From assembly GCF_009695935.1 (NCBI RefSeq), contig NZ_VUMY01000013.1, forward strand, positions 19,318 through 83,317: a DNA stretch of 64,000 nt, in the 5' to 3' direction. This DNA is from Mobiluncus porci. Lineage in GTDB: Bacteria; Actinomycetota; Actinomycetes; Actinomycetales; Actinomycetaceae. Of this stretch, positions 45,133-56,932 are shown piece by piece. Positions within the stretch are counted from its first letter, which is position 1. Every line of letters starts with the position of its first letter. The notes below the pieces were generated by a model. That model was given only the letters and a program-made list of their open reading frames with translations. It made no database searches and was not told the origin of the DNA. A program made the position numbers and the translations under genes.

Positions 45133-45189
45133 GGGTCAGACCTCTCTGGCGTAATGAACGAAGTGAATGTAGCCAGAAGGGTCTGACTC
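45133..45189. repeat. Hairpin repeat family 2, copy c
   Basis: GTCAGACCTCTCTGGC and GCCAGAAGGGTCTGAC arms around TGAACGAAGTGAATG, flanked by GGCGTAGCG words on both sides. It ends about 50 nt before the ligA promoter. Confidence 0.75.
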
Positions 45190-45236
45190 GTCCGGCGTAG
45201 CGGACGAAGGGAAATTTTGGGGTGGGGGTGGCAAGT

Positions 45237-47822
<2,586 letters not shown>

Positions 47823-47848
47823 AATTAGAAAGAACCTAGGGAGGCTGT

Positions 47849-49078
47849 ATGAGTCAGAATAATAACGCTCAGGGGGAAACGAGTGGGAGCAAGAATGAAG
47901 CTCCAGTCACTATTTTTGGAGATGGTGATTCTTCTGTTGCCATCGTCGAGTTTCAAGGCCAATTGCGAGAACAGCTGGTTGAAAGCCTGAACCGCAATCT
48001 AGTTTTGACAGGCAAATACGCATCGGACGCTAAGGCCATTTCCCCTCAAACAATGGAATCAGCTTTGGTTGCAGGCACCGGTGCAGGATTAAGTGCCTTA
48101 TCCGCAATGGTAGCCCCCACTCTTTATGTTGCCACCGCTAATCCTGCCACTTTGATGCACTTCGGCGGGGGTTTAGGGAGCGCTGTGATGGGGAGCGGTG
48201 GCATCGTAGCACAGGCTCCTTTTATACCGGTGGCTGCGACTCTTCCCGCGGTTCTTCCCGTCCTTGCCATGCAAACGCTTACAACTGCCGTAATTTTGAA
48301 GCAATTTTCCAGACTAGATAAGAAGATTGATCTCGTCAAAAAGAAAGTTGAGGAAGTCATATCTCGCACTGAGGCAACGCATGTGGGTGAGCTTATTTCC
48401 GCAGCGAAAATCGTTGATGAAGTTTATCGCCAGTACGAGATTTCAGGCGAGTTTTCAAGGGATATGCTGATTCGCGCGGCACTTGCCGAACATGATGTCA
48501 ACCGTCTTTACGAGAGGTATCGGTTGCTTGTGGAGGGGCGTGACGATGGTAACTTCAGGGACGAAAACGATATTCAGCAAGCGAATTTTGATGTTCACAG
48601 CGCTATGCTTTCTTCATTCTTGCGCCTCCGACTTGGCTTTCTTCGTATGTGCATAGATATGCAAGAAAACCCTCGAACAGTGAAGGAATCCGTGGAGAAC
48701 ATTAAGCAAACTTTGCGTTCAGACAGGGATTTTTGGGAAATGATGCTCAGTCGGTCGGAAAAAATTCGAGAGTCTATGACTGAACTGGAAAAGAAATTGG
48801 GCGACATGCATGTCGTTGAAAAAATAATGCCAGGTTTTAACGGAGACCATGCTGAGAAAGAGAAAAAGCTAAAACTATTGAAAGACGCTTATGTTTCAAC
48901 ATTACAGAGCGAAAAGAATCTCGCTCAAGGGTTTACATCGCTTATAGATTCCGCTAAGAAGACTTTGCAGGTACTCGATAGACCAGAATTAGAATCAAAG
49001 AACGCACCTAAATTGCTTTATTGGAAAGACGAGACAGGAGCGCATTCTATTACTACAAATGAGTTGGACATTTCTTAG
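47849..49078 (+). CDS. Unrecognised helical protein with a hydrophobic Gly/Ala-rich segment
   Basis: 409 residues. An acidic, low-complexity start, then a long hydrophobic Gly/Ala/Pro-rich segment (about 72-150, e.g. GAGLSALSAMVAPTLYVATA and VAATLPAVLPVLAM) that could enter a membrane as a hairpin. Charged helical and coiled-coil-like sequence follows to about 385 (FSRLDKKIDLVKKKVEEVI; MTELEKKLGDMH). No signal peptide. The layout resembles alpha-pore-forming or membrane-acting effectors, but no family is recognised. Composition is AT-richer than ligA. ATG behind AGGGAGGCTGT. Neighbours vapBC in the accessory patch. Confidence 0.7.
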   Translation: MSQNNNAQGETSGSKNEAPVTIFGDGDSSVAIVEFQGQLREQLVESLNRNLVLTGKYASDAKAISPQTMESALVAGTGAGLSALSAMVAPTLYVATANPATLMHFGGGLGSAVMGSGGIVAQAPFIPVAATLPAVLPVLAMQTLTTAVILKQFSRLDKKIDLVKKKVEEVISRTEATHVGELISAAKIVDEVYRQYEISGEFSRDMLIRAALAEHDVNRLYERYRLLVEGRDDGNFRDENDIQQANFDVHSAMLSSFLRLRLGFLRMCIDMQENPRTVKESVENIKQTLRSDRDFWEMMLSRSEKIRESMTELEKKLGDMHVVEKIMPGFNGDHAEKEKKLKLLKDAYVSTLQSEKNLAQGFTSLIDSAKKTLQVLDRPELESKNAPKLLYWKDETGAHSITTNELDIS

Positions 49079-49268
49079 GCTAAGTGAATGAGACTGAATA
49101 GCTTTTGCCGGGTGCGCATTCCTGTATTATTCTTGGCGTATGGCGGTAATGTAAATCCCAGGTGCGCCAGAATACCAGGCGGAAATTCTAAAGATTATGG
49201 CGAAGGAAGAGGGAAATCCCTTAGCGCTTTTATAAGCTCTTGGAGTGCGGAAATGACGTGTAATCTCT

Positions 49269-49306
49269 TACAAAACCGACCCAAGTGGGCGCAGCAGTCG
49301 CTCAAT
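49269..49306. repeat. Direct repeat L: copy of the cls 3' end beside vapC
   Basis: 38 nt, 34 identical to repeat R at 50058-50095. Read on the minus strand it encodes IERLLRPLGSVL plus a stop, the exact C terminus of the cls product; all four mismatches are synonymous. Overlaps the last bases of vapC. The 190 nt between the 409-residue gene and this repeat show no gene. Confidence 0.85.
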
Positions 49307-49727
49307 CAAGTGGATTAACCCATGAAATGCCGGGAAAGCGAGCAAAATCTTGATCCGCGGAAACAACCGGCACGCCGTATGTTTTGGATAGAGCTGCCAG
49401 CATTGCATCGGGGATGAGTTTGCTTGTGAGCTCGGTTTTCCCGGAAATCTCGCGAAAATTCTCCCAGGTTTCGAGCGAAGGTTGCGGAATCCACACCCCA
49501 GGCAGCTGCAGCCATCCATCGACAATGTCACGCGCCTGTGCAAAACCCAGGGGGGTGGGGAAAATCCGCGGATTCGTGGTAATCCTCATGAAAGCCGTTA
49601 TCGTTTGCATCGGCAAACCAGTGCGGGTTGCGGAATTGAGCTGGGTTGTAAGCCAGTTTGCACACTTCGTGTGGTGCAAAGAGTCCGCATCGATGGCGTA
49701 AATCAACACATTCACATCGAGAATCAT
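49302..49727 (-). CDS. vapC: VapC-type PIN-domain ribonuclease toxin
   Basis: 141 residues. PIN-domain acidic residues: Asp in MILDVNVLIYAID, Glu/Asp in LIPDAMLAALSKTYG and VVSADQDFARFPG. VapC toxins usually cleave tRNA or rRNA. Starts inside the vapB stop (4-nt overlap) and ends in repeat L. The full set of motifs suggests an active toxin. Confidence 0.88.
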   Translation of the reverse strand: MILDVNVLIYAIDADSLHHTKCANWLTTQLNSATRTGLPMQTITAFMRITTNPRIFPTPLGFAQARDIVDGWLQLPGVWIPQPSLETWENFREISGKTELTSKLIPDAMLAALSKTYGVPVVSADQDFARFPGISWVNPLD

Positions 49728-50005
49728 TTGTTTTTACGCGCTTTCTTGTGTGCCTTAGTCTTGGCTTCGCCGAAGTCTACTTCGTCAAGATAATCCAACA
49801 GCTCGCCGGTGGATTGCAGGTCAAGACGACTGGCTCCGAGATGGAAGGTTGGCAGTGAATAATCAGCGGCATCGTGCCGGGTATCGGCACCAATTCCACG
49901 TCGTGCCAATGTGTTCAAAGCGTCGCTTAAACCGAGACGTTCACCGGCGCGAATTCGGTCAATCTCAAGGAGAACATCATCGTCCAAAGTTACTGTAGTA
50001 CGCAT
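49724..50005 (-). CDS. vapB: VapB-type antitoxin
   Basis: 93 residues. A ribbon-helix-helix start (MRTTVTLDDDVLLEIDRIRAG) binds DNA; the C-terminal half (LQSTGELLDYLDEVDFGEA) would wrap the toxin, and the end is Lys-rich (KAHKKARKNK). Antitoxin first, toxin overlapping, as in vapBC operons; the pair normally represses its own promoter. 52 nt separate it from the cls stop. Confidence 0.85.
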   Translation of the reverse strand: MRTTVTLDDDVLLEIDRIRAGERLGLSDALNTLARRGIGADTRHDAADYSLPTFHLGASRLDLQSTGELLDYLDEVDFGEAKTKAHKKARKNK

Positions 50006-50056
50006 GTACCTATTTTAGCATCTTGATGAATACCTGGGTGCATCAAATCATCAAAG

Positions 50057-51364
50057 CTACAAAACTGAACCAAGCGGGCGAAGCAGTCGCTCAATGAGGC
50101 GGGTCAGTAAAGGCCGCTCCTCCCACTCGGCCAGGGTGAGTTGCCGGGCATTCGTGAGGTCGTTGCGGAAAACCTCTTCCATCTGAGAGGCGAGTTTATG
50201 GGAGTAAATCTCCATATTGATCTCGTAGTTTCCAGTCATCGAGAGACGGTCAATATTCGCGGTTCCGATTGTCGTCCACATTCCGTCGACGGTGGCGGTT
50301 TTGGCGTGAACCATTGCGTTTTGGTAGAGCCAAATCTCTACTCCCGCCTCCAGCAGGGGCGAATAGAATGAGCGCGCCACCCAGTCTGCCGCAATATGGT
50401 TCGACACCTCGGGGATAAGGACTTTCACGTCGACCCCGCGGTTTGAAGCCTCCGTGAGTTCATCCAAAATGTCCTTGTCGGGAATGAAATAGGCCTGGGT
50501 AATCCACACCCTTTCCTGCCCCTTGGAAAGCGCATTGATATAAAGCCCCCGCACGGGAAACAGCAGTCGATGCGGCTCGTTTTTTGCCGCTGTTATGTCC
50601 GCGCACCACCTGGTCGTGGGGTACTGCGGGAGATAGGGCAGCCGGTGTTTGCGCAGATGCGCATTCCAGAAATCTGTGAAGGCGTTGGCGAGTTCAATCG
50701 GGGCAACGCCCCGGATTCTGAGGTGGGTATCGCGCCACTGGGTCGCGTAGAGTGAACCGATGTTGTAGCCCCCCACGAAGCCGACCTGGTTATCAACAAT
50801 CAACAACTTCCGGTGGTCGCGACCCGTGGAGCGAATCGAGAGGAAGAAAGAACGGAACAGCCCGAACCGCAGGACGTGGAGGTGGGACATCTTCGGGAAC
50901 TTAGTGAATGCGGGCGGCACATTGAGGTTTCCCAAAGCATCCCAGATAATAAAGACATCTACCCCGCGCTCGGCCGCCTCGATGAGGGCATCTTTGAACA
51001 GCCTCCCGACCTCATCACTTTTCCAGATGAATGTCTCGAAAAACACGTTGCGCTTGGCGCCGCGAATCTCGTCGAGCATCGCGGAATAGACCTCGGATCC
51101 GGAGGTGAAGACTTGCATCTCGTTGCCGTGGACTTCGATTTCGGGGAGGTCTGTCACCGGAAAAGGTTTCGCGGGGGTGGGGCGCCAGGCCCGCAACGTA
51201 TCAATCGCGACCGTGATGGCTCCGGCAATCAGCTCAAAAAGGATGAAGGCGCCGAAAACTCGACTGGCAATACGGGGGAGTTCTGCGGGCATCTTGAGGG
51301 CGAGGTCAGCAAGGCGCGTAAAAAACCGCGCAATCCTTCGAAACATGCCTCCTCGAACGCCCAT
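50057..51364 (-). CDS. cls: Cardiolipin synthase / phospholipase D-like protein
   Basis: 435 residues with two HKD motifs: HRKLLIVD (about 187, in GRDHRKLLIVDNQVGFVGG) and HAKTATVD (about 350, in MVHAKTATVDGMWTTIG). One N-terminal membrane helix (about 38-55). Makes cardiolipin from phosphatidylglycerol or a CDP-lipid. I keep the ATG at 51364, which has TAAGGT 7 nt upstream as a leaderless box; the next Met, at 51346, follows GAGGAGGC at too short a distance. The 3' end is duplicated next to vapC. Confidence 0.9.
   Translation of the reverse strand: MGVRGGMFRRIARFFTRLADLALKMPAELPRIASRVFGAFILFELIAGAITVAIDTLRAWRPTPAKPFPVTDLPEIEVHGNEMQVFTSGSEVYSAMLDEIRGAKRNVFFETFIWKSDEVGRLFKDALIEAAERGVDVFIIWDALGNLNVPPAFTKFPKMSHLHVLRFGLFRSFFLSIRSTGRDHRKLLIVDNQVGFVGGYNIGSLYATQWRDTHLRIRGVAPIELANAFTDFWNAHLRKHRLPYLPQYPTTRWCADITAAKNEPHRLLFPVRGLYINALSKGQERVWITQAYFIPDKDILDELTEASNRGVDVKVLIPEVSNHIAADWVARSFYSPLLEAGVEIWLYQNAMVHAKTATVDGMWTTIGTANIDRLSMTGNYEINMEIYSHKLASQMEEVFRNDLTNARQLTLAEWEERPLLTRLIERLLRPLGSVL
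50058..50095. repeat. Direct repeat R: authentic 3' end of cls
   Basis: The last codons of the cls gene; partner of repeat L at 49269-49306. The two copies bracket vapBC, about 790 bp apart. Confidence 0.85.
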
Positions 51365-51401
51365 AAACTCAACCTTAGCAGGATTTTATTCTTGTCCTTC
51401 A

Positions 51402-51475
51402 CTCTGTAACTCGGGAAAATTTGGGCTTTGCTGCCATATATGCCACTCATGGCCAAATTTTCCTGGGTTACAGAG
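51402..51475. repeat. Hairpin repeat family 1, copy D
   Basis: 23-nt arms (51402-51424 and 51453-51475, 21 of 23 paired) around the 28-nt loop 51425-51452, with core TTGCTGCCATATATGCCACT. Lies in the divergent gap between cls and gatC. Confidence 0.85.
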
Positions 51476-51524
51476 ACACTTACGGATATAGTCCCGTCTT
51501 TTAACCGATTTTCACCCAATCCAC

Positions 51525-51530
51525 TAGACT
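51525..51530 (+). promoter_or_regulatory. Leaderless -10 box (TAGACT) of gatCAB
   Basis: TAGACT ends 6 nt before ATG 51537; TTAACC stands 18 nt upstream as a possible -35. Confidence 0.55.
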
Positions 51531-51536
51531 CGAAGC

Positions 51537-51833
51537 ATGTCCACAATAAATGCTGATGAAGTGCGGCGCGTCGCTGGCTTGGCCCGAATCGCGCTCACGG
51601 AAGATGAAATCCAAAAAATGGCCTCCGAGCTCGAAACCATCGCTAATGCAGTTGCGAAAGTTTCCGAGGTCGCCACGCCGGACGTGCCGGCGACCTCCCA
51701 CCCGATTCCGCTTACCAATGTTTGGCGCGAAGACGAGATTGGCCCGACCCTTGACCACGAGGAAGTGATGGCGGCAGCCCCGCATCCCGACCGCGGCATG
51801 TTCGGGGTTCCGAAGATTATTGGGGAGGAATAA
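51537..51833 (+). CDS. gatC: Asp-tRNA(Asn)/Glu-tRNA(Gln) amidotransferase subunit C
   Basis: 98 residues, the small GatC belt that holds GatA and GatB together. Typical ADEVRRVAGLARIALTEDEI start and the closing Pro-rich PHPDRGMFGVPKII. First gene of gatCAB; 3 nt separate it from gatA. No ribosome site, leaderless promoter instead. Confidence 0.95.
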   Translation: MSTINADEVRRVAGLARIALTEDEIQKMASELETIANAVAKVSEVATPDVPATSHPIPLTNVWREDEIGPTLDHEEVMAAAPHPDRGMFGVPKIIGEE

Positions 51834-51836
51834 AAC

Positions 51837-53360
51837 ATGAGTGCAGACAATCTTTACCTGAAATCCGCCCACGAACTGGCAGACCTGCTAGCGAAAGGCG
51901 AAGTCACGAGCGAAGAACTCGTTGAGATTTTCCTGGATCGCATCGAGAAATATGACAAGGACCTCCACGCGTTCTTGTTTGTAGACCGCGATGGTGCGCT
52001 GGAAACTGCGCGCCGGGTTGATGCTGACCGTAAAGCCGGTAAACCCCTCGGGAAGTTCGCGGGCGTCCCGATTGCGATTAAAGACAACATGGTCACCCGC
52101 GGCAAGCCCACAACCTGTGCCTCGAAGATTCTCGAAGGCTGGTTGCCGCCCTACGACGCTACGGTGGTTTTGAAGCTCCAGGAGGCGGGACTGCCGATTC
52201 TCGGTAAGACCAATATGGACGAGTTTGCGATGGGTTCTTCCACCGAGCACTCCGCTTTCGGCCCGACCCGCAACCCTTGGGATCTCGAGCGTATTCCCGG
52301 AGGGTCCGGCGGTGGCTCGGCGGCAGCAGTCGGCGCGTTCCTCGCTCCCTGGGCGCTGGGCTCGGACACCGGCGGTTCGATTCGCCAGCCCGGTTCCGTT
52401 ACCGGCACGGTCGGAGCAAAGCCGACGTATGGTGCAGTCTCCCGCTACGGGCTCGTGGCGATGGCTTCGTCTTTGGATCAGATTGGGCCGGTGACGCGCA
52501 ATGTGGCTGATGCGGCGGCTTTGCAAGAGATTATCGGGGGACACGACCCGCTCGACTCAACGTCGCTCGATGAGCCGGTTCCGGATTTGGACGCGGCAGT
52601 GGCTGCGACCGCTGCGGATGCCAAAGGATTGCGAGTTGGAGTTGTGAAACAAATGCAAGGTGAGGGCTACCAGGCCGGGGTTCTCCAGCGCTTTAATGAA
52701 GCCGTTGACCGGCTAAAGGCAAGCGGAGCGACCGTGACCGAGGTGGACTGCCCGTCATTCGAGTATGCACTTGCTGCCTACTACCTGATTATGCCCGCGG
52801 AAGTTTCTTCGAACCTGGCGCGCTTCGACGGGGTGCGCTACGGGCTACGCGTCATGCCGAAAGACGGCGAAGTCACTACCGAACGCATGATGGCAGCGAC
52901 CCGCGAGGCCGGATTCGGAGAGGAAGTAAAGCGCCGCATTATCCTCGGGACCCACGTCTTGTCGGCTGGATACTTCGATGCCTATTATGGGTCGGCCCAG
53001 AAAGTCCGGACCCTCGTCCAGCGCGATCTCGCGGCGGCCTTTGAAAAGTGCGATGTGTTGCTGACCCCGACCGCGCCGACAACTGCCTTCAAGTTTGGTG
53101 AAAAAGTTGATGACCCGATGAGCATGTATCTAAACGACGTCGCGACCATTCCAGCAAACCTCGCCGGAATCCCGGGGATTTCCGTACCGGGAGGGGTGGC
53201 ACCGGAAGACGGGCTGCCGGTCGGGATTCAGGTGCTGGCTCCGGCTCGTGGAGATAAGGTCATGTACGAGGTGGCAGCGCGCCTAGAAGCGCAGTTGGCT
53301 GAATCGAATGAGCCGATGCCGTCCTGTCCGGCATCTGAGTGGAAGGAGGCCGCGAAGTGA
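51837..53360 (+). CDS. gatA: Asp-tRNA(Asn)/Glu-tRNA(Gln) amidotransferase subunit A
   Basis: Amidase that frees ammonia from glutamine for transamidation of mischarged tRNA. 507 residues; catalytic Lys in [10 protein letters not shown] (about 82), cis-Ser in [11 protein letters not shown] (about 157) and nucleophile Ser in [13 protein letters not shown] (about 180). Overlaps gatB by 4 nt. Confidence 0.97.
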   Translation: MSADNLYLKSAHELADLLAKGEVTSEELVEIFLDRIEKYDKDLHAFLFVDRDGALETARRVDADRKAGKPLGKFAGVPIAIKDNMVTRGKPTTCASKILEGWLPPYDATVVLKLQEAGLPILGKTNMDEFAMGSSTEHSAFGPTRNPWDLERIPGGSGGGSAAAVGAFLAPWALGSDTGGSIRQPGSVTGTVGAKPTYGAVSRYGLVAMASSLDQIGPVTRNVADAAALQEIIGGHDPLDSTSLDEPVPDLDAAVAATAADAKGLRVGVVKQMQGEGYQAGVLQRFNEAVDRLKASGATVTEVDCPSFEYALAAYYLIMPAEVSSNLARFDGVRYGLRVMPKDGEVTTERMMAATREAGFGEEVKRRIILGTHVLSAGYFDAYYGSAQKVRTLVQRDLAAAFEKCDVLLTPTAPTTAFKFGEKVDDPMSMYLNDVATIPANLAGIPGISVPGGVAPEDGLPVGIQVLAPARGDKVMYEVAARLEAQLAESNEPMPSCPASEWKEAAK

Positions 53361-54856
53361 GCGACAAGTTGATGAAGTATGAGGAAGTCACCAAGAACTT
53401 CGATCCGGTTCTCGGCATGGAGGTTCACGTCGAGCTGGGTACTGCGACCAAGATGTTTGACTGGGCGCCCAACACTTTCGGCGGCGATCCCAACACGAAC
53501 ATCACTCCGGTGTCTCTGGGTCTCCCGGGTTGTTTGCCGGTCGTCAACAAGAAGGCAGTGGAATACGCGATTCGCATCGGTTTGGCGCTCAACTGCAATA
53601 TCGCAGAATACTGCCGTTTTGCGCGCAAGAACTATTTCTATCCCGATTTGACCAAGGCCTTCCAGACCTCCCAATATGACGAGCCGATTTGTTATGACGG
53701 CTGGATTGATGTGGAACTCGAGGACGGCGAGGTTTTCCGCGTCGAAATTGAGCGGGCGCACATGGAAGAAGACGCCGGCAAGAACACCCACATTGGTGGA
53801 GAAGACGGGCGTATCCAAGGCGCGGATCACTCGCTAGTGGACTACAACCGCGCCGGCGTGCCGCTGGTCGAGATTGTGACCAAGCCGATTACCGGTACTG
53901 GCGCGCGCGCCCCCGAGGTGGCGGCCGCTTACGTTCGGACTTTGCGCGATATTTTCCGCGCGATTGGTGTTTCCGAGGCTCGCATGGAGCGCGGTAACGT
54001 GCGCGCAGACGTGAATATTTCCCTGCGGGCGAAGCCGGAAGACCCGATGGGGACCCGCACGGAAACCAAGAACGTGAACTCTTTTAGAGGCATCGAAAAG
54101 GCGGTGCGCTACGAGATGCGTCGCCAAGGGGCGGTTTTGTCGGAAGGCGGCCAAGTTATCCAGGAAACCCGCCACTATCACGCGGCGGACGGCACGACCT
54201 CTTCGGGTCGCGAAAAGTCCGACGCGGAAGACTATCGTTACTTCCCCGAGCCTGACCTGGTGCCACTAGCGCCGAGCCGTGAATGGGTGGAAGAAATCCG
54301 CAAGAGCCTTCCCGAGATGCCGGCGGTACGTCGTAAGCGGCTGCAGGGAGAATGGGGATTCACCGACATCGAGATGCGCGATATCGTGAATGCAGGCGCG
54401 GCTGATCTGATTGAGGAAACCGTGGCGGCTGGCGCGAGCGCTGCGGGAGCCCGCAAGTGGTGGATGGGCGAGATTGCTCGGCTGGCCAAGCAAGAGGAGA
54501 AAGACCTCGAAGAGATGTCGATTACGCCCGCTCAAGTGGCCGAACTTGAAGGGCTCTTGGCCGAAGGGAAGTTGAACGACAAGCTTGCCAAACAGGTCAT
54601 CGCCGGTGTCTTGGCTGGTGAGGGCGACCCGGCAGCGGTGGTAAAGGCTCGCCGGCTTGAGGTTGTTTCCGACACTGGCGCATTGGAGGCAGCAGTGAAG
54701 CAAGCGATTGCCGACAACCCCGACGTGGTCGAGAAGATTAAGGGCGGTAAGATGGCGGCGATTGGTGCGCTCATCGGTCCGGTCATGAAGGCGACCCGCG
54801 GTTCGGCGGATGCTGGCGCGGTGAAAGAGCTCATCACCAAAGAGCTTGGCCTGTAA
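53357..54856 (+). CDS. gatB: Asp-tRNA(Asn)/Glu-tRNA(Gln) amidotransferase subunit B
   Basis: Kinase/transamidation subunit, 499 residues. GLEVHVEL-type motif seen as [42 protein letters not shown] and [15 protein letters not shown]-terminal YqeY-like tail ([18 protein letters not shown]). GTG start 53357 in the GTGA overlap with the gatA stop, behind GGAAGGAGG. Gln-tRNA and possibly Asn-tRNA are thus made indirectly. Confidence 0.97.
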   Translation: MSDKLMKYEEVTKNFDPVLGMEVHVELGTATKMFDWAPNTFGGDPNTNITPVSLGLPGCLPVVNKKAVEYAIRIGLALNCNIAEYCRFARKNYFYPDLTKAFQTSQYDEPICYDGWIDVELEDGEVFRVEIERAHMEEDAGKNTHIGGEDGRIQGADHSLVDYNRAGVPLVEIVTKPITGTGARAPEVAAAYVRTLRDIFRAIGVSEARMERGNVRADVNISLRAKPEDPMGTRTETKNVNSFRGIEKAVRYEMRRQGAVLSEGGQVIQETRHYHAADGTTSSGREKSDAEDYRYFPEPDLVPLAPSREWVEEIRKSLPEMPAVRRKRLQGEWGFTDIEMRDIVNAGAADLIEETVAAGASAAGARKWWMGEIARLAKQEEKDLEEMSITPAQVAELEGLLAEGKLNDKLAKQVIAGVLAGEGDPAAVVKARRLEVVSDTGALEAAVKQAIADNPDVVEKIKGGKMAAIGALIGPVMKATRGSADAGAVKELITKELGL

Positions 54857-54863
54857 CTGATTG

Positions 54864-54910
54864 CGTAGCAGAGCGGGGTCAGACCTCAGCGTAGCCGGAG
54901 CACCTCTAAC
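54864..54910. repeat. Hairpin repeat family 2, partial copy d
   Basis: GCGTAGC and GGGGTCAGACCTCAGCGTAG words as in the other copies, but the central TGAACGAAGTGAATG and right arm are lost. The rest of the 460-nt gap after gatB holds a small GGCGC hairpin, a terminator and the next promoter; I see no gene. Confidence 0.5.
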
Positions 54911-55072
54911 GGCGCTTGCGCCGTAAAAAGGAACCGTCCCCATTGGTATATTTCCGAGGTAGATTCCTCCAGATAGTGATGGCAAAACCTGAAAAGTGTC
55001 GATTTTAGGGGTTCTGAAATTCTGAAAAGTGCAACGAACAACGTGTTATCGCTGGTGAGGGGTTTGCCTAGA

Positions 55073-55099
55073 AAAAGTGTTCAGTGGTTGAACACTTTT
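55073..55099 (+). terminator. Hairpin terminator, probably ending gatCAB
   Basis: Perfect 11-bp stem AAAAGTGTTCA / TGAACACTTTT with loop GTGGT; the T run closes the stem. About 217 nt after the gatB stop. Confidence 0.7.
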
Positions 55100-55232
55100 G
55101 TTCAGCCACTGAGGCATTCCCTCGACACGCCCTTCCACAGGTGATGGACTCGTAGGGAACGCACCAGCCACGATTCCTCTTCCCAACTTTTCTTTAAAAA
55201 CCCTGAATTTCGACGGAATTTTCCTCAATCGC

Positions 55233-55260
55233 CTGACAGGTTCGCGGGGGAGTGTATTCT
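55233..55260 (+). promoter_or_regulatory. Promoter of the CWB2 gene
   Basis: CTGACA, 16-nt spacer, TATTCT; the gene starts 56 nt later behind GAAAGGTAACAGC. Confidence 0.6.
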
Positions 55261-55316
55261 AAGCAGATTTCCTCGTTCCTAGGAAATTTTCAGTAAGCCA
55301 TAGAAAGGTAACAGCA

Positions 55317-56204
55317 ATGAGAAATCTGCGACGTCTGGCGGCTGGTGCGGTCGCGTTTATCGCTGGTTTATCCATGACGACATCTGCTTTTGGGGTTTGT
55401 CTCAATCTTGAAAAGGGCCGGATTTACGGGGCGAATCGTATTGATACTTCGATTGCGATTGCTAAAGAGGCTTTCCCTGGCCAGGCGCAGTCGGTTTATC
55501 TCGCCCGCATGGACGTGTTTGCCGATGCTTTGGCCGGTGGCGCCTTGACAAAATGTGGTATCTATATCTACATGCCGGGCTCTGAAGTTCTCCTGAAGGC
55601 TGCCATTGATCAGGTCAATACCCCCAAGGTGATGGCTTTGGGCGGACCAAGCGCAGTCAGTGAAGACGTCCTTGATCAAGCCGCCTTGCGGACCCAATGC
55701 GGCGAAACTGCGAAAATCACAGAGGAGCAGGTGTGCCAGGCTCTGATTGACAAGATTAACGCCAACACTCACGGTTATGCTCCGGGTAAGCCCTTGAAGC
55801 AGTACAGAACGACTCTGCAAAACCGTGCGGAAGGCATGTGGGAGGACGATACTTGGGAAGAGCTGTACCCCCTAACAAAATATTATTCAGATAATGCCTA
55901 CAACCGTTCCTTTGAACGTTTCGTAATTTACAGAAGTTCGGGAACTCATGACGGTATCTGCGGCGAGGCCTATGAGGGATACGGTCGGATTAACACCACC
56001 GAGTGCAATGAAGAAGCAGCTTGTGTTCTCGATCATATTAGGAATTCGGATATCTTTTTGCCGCATCAAGGGCGCACATCGATTAATGGGGAGTGTACCT
56101 TTACGCTCGAGGGCGCATCTCTGGCCACCGATTCCAATACTCGTTACGGAATCGCGGTCGAGATTACTCCAAACCAGGTGCGTTACGCCTGGAAGGCGAG
56201 TTAA
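55317..56204 (+). CDS. Secreted cell-wall-binding repeat 2 protein, possible degenerate CAP domain
   Basis: 295 residues. Signal peptide to about residue 27 (cut near AFG). A CWB2 unit follows (about 32-125): IYGANRIDTSIAIAKEAF, then MDVFADALAGGAL and VMALGGPSAVSEDVL, as in Clostridium S-layer proteins that bind wall polymers. The remainder (about 130-295) starts QALIDKINANTHGYAPGKPLKQYRTTL, which recalls the first helix of CAP/SCP domains, and has paired cysteines; this second assignment is tentative. Likely surface-exposed. ATG behind GAAAGG. Confidence 0.8.
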   Translation: MRNLRRLAAGAVAFIAGLSMTTSAFGVCLNLEKGRIYGANRIDTSIAIAKEAFPGQAQSVYLARMDVFADALAGGALTKCGIYIYMPGSEVLLKAAIDQVNTPKVMALGGPSAVSEDVLDQAALRTQCGETAKITEEQVCQALIDKINANTHGYAPGKPLKQYRTTLQNRAEGMWEDDTWEELYPLTKYYSDNAYNRSFERFVIYRSSGTHDGICGEAYEGYGRINTTECNEEAACVLDHIRNSDIFLPHQGRTSINGECTFTLEGASLATDSNTRYGIAVEITPNQVRYAWKAS

Positions 56205-56220
56205 TCACCAAGCGCAACGT

Positions 56221-56256
56221 ATGGGGGCGGCTGCTCTTACAGTCGCCCCCATTTGG
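56221..56256 (+). terminator. Hairpin terminator after the CWB2 gene
   Basis: ATGGGGGCG (56221-56229) pairs perfectly with CGCCCCCAT (56244-56252), followed by TTTGG. The stem shares ATGGGGGCG with the thyA-side terminator at 38675. Confidence 0.65.
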
Positions 56257-56326
56257 AACTACAAAACCTAAACCTTGGTGAATTCTTTATCAATAAGCTC
56301 GTGCGTGTTCGTCAAGACACCGAAAT

Positions 56327-56932
56327 CTAAGCTTCATCGCTATAGAGGAATCGGGCCGCGGAATTGGACTGCGGAAGGATTTGCTGAAGGTGGCAGGGTT
56401 CAATCTCGAAGAGATCGGCGTGTGTCGAGAAAAGTCGCGGGTGTTGCCTGGCAATGGCGGCATGGATTTCTGCGGGCGTATGTGGCGGTGAAACCTGGCG
56501 CTCGGCAAAAAGATTCACAATGCGCGCGTAAGCTTCACGGTTGAGATATTTCGACAGGAATAAGTCCGGGTTAACCGCTGATGTTCCAACAGCTTGGAGG
56601 TCCGGTTCGGCGAAGTCATCCACGTCTTCTGTAATGAGAAAACGCGCGTTGGACGCTGCGGCATCGGCAAGAATCTGGCGGTCAGTCTCGGAAGTCGCCG
56701 TAAAACGATCGTTGATTTTCCCGGTCGGGCTCAAAATCCCTCCGTAAATCTGTCTTACTTCGGTGACGCTGATCATTCGTGGTCGGAGGTGTCGATTCGC
56801 CTCGGTTTCCGCGGTTTTGCTCCAGACCGCAAGAAAACCGCTGAAGGGGCCGCACGCAGTAAGCTGGGTGCGAGTTACCGGTTTTGCCAACACGTTAGCA
56901 TCCAGGAAAACGCGGAAAAAGACCTCACTCAC
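56327..56932 (-). CDS. PIN-domain toxin-like protein
   Basis: 201 residues with a PIN-type start (RVFLDANVLAKPVTRTQL) and later acidic FLITEDVDDFAEPDL; the N-terminal Asp and the EDVDDF cluster are the expected metal ligands. The C-terminal 70 residues are an extra helical part. GTG start overlaps the upstream HTH gene by 8 nt, so it is co-translated. Probable ribonuclease toxin of a type II pair. Confidence 0.78.
   Translation of the reverse strand: MSEVFFRVFLDANVLAKPVTRTQLTACGPFSGFLAVWSKTAETEANRHLRPRMISVTEVRQIYGGILSPTGKINDRFTATSETDRQILADAAASNARFLITEDVDDFAEPDLQAVGTSAVNPDLFLSKYLNREAYARIVNLFAERQVSPPHTPAEIHAAIARQHPRLFSTHADLFEIEPCHLQQILPQSNSAARFLYSDEA

Noticed and set aside
49088..49318. Plus-strand frame after the 409-residue gene
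   Set aside because: No ribosome site, ends in the cls-end repeat; probably chance.
55100..55232. Gene in the gap before the CWB2 protein
   Set aside because: Only short frames without ribosome sites; the stretch is best read as terminator-to-promoter spacer.
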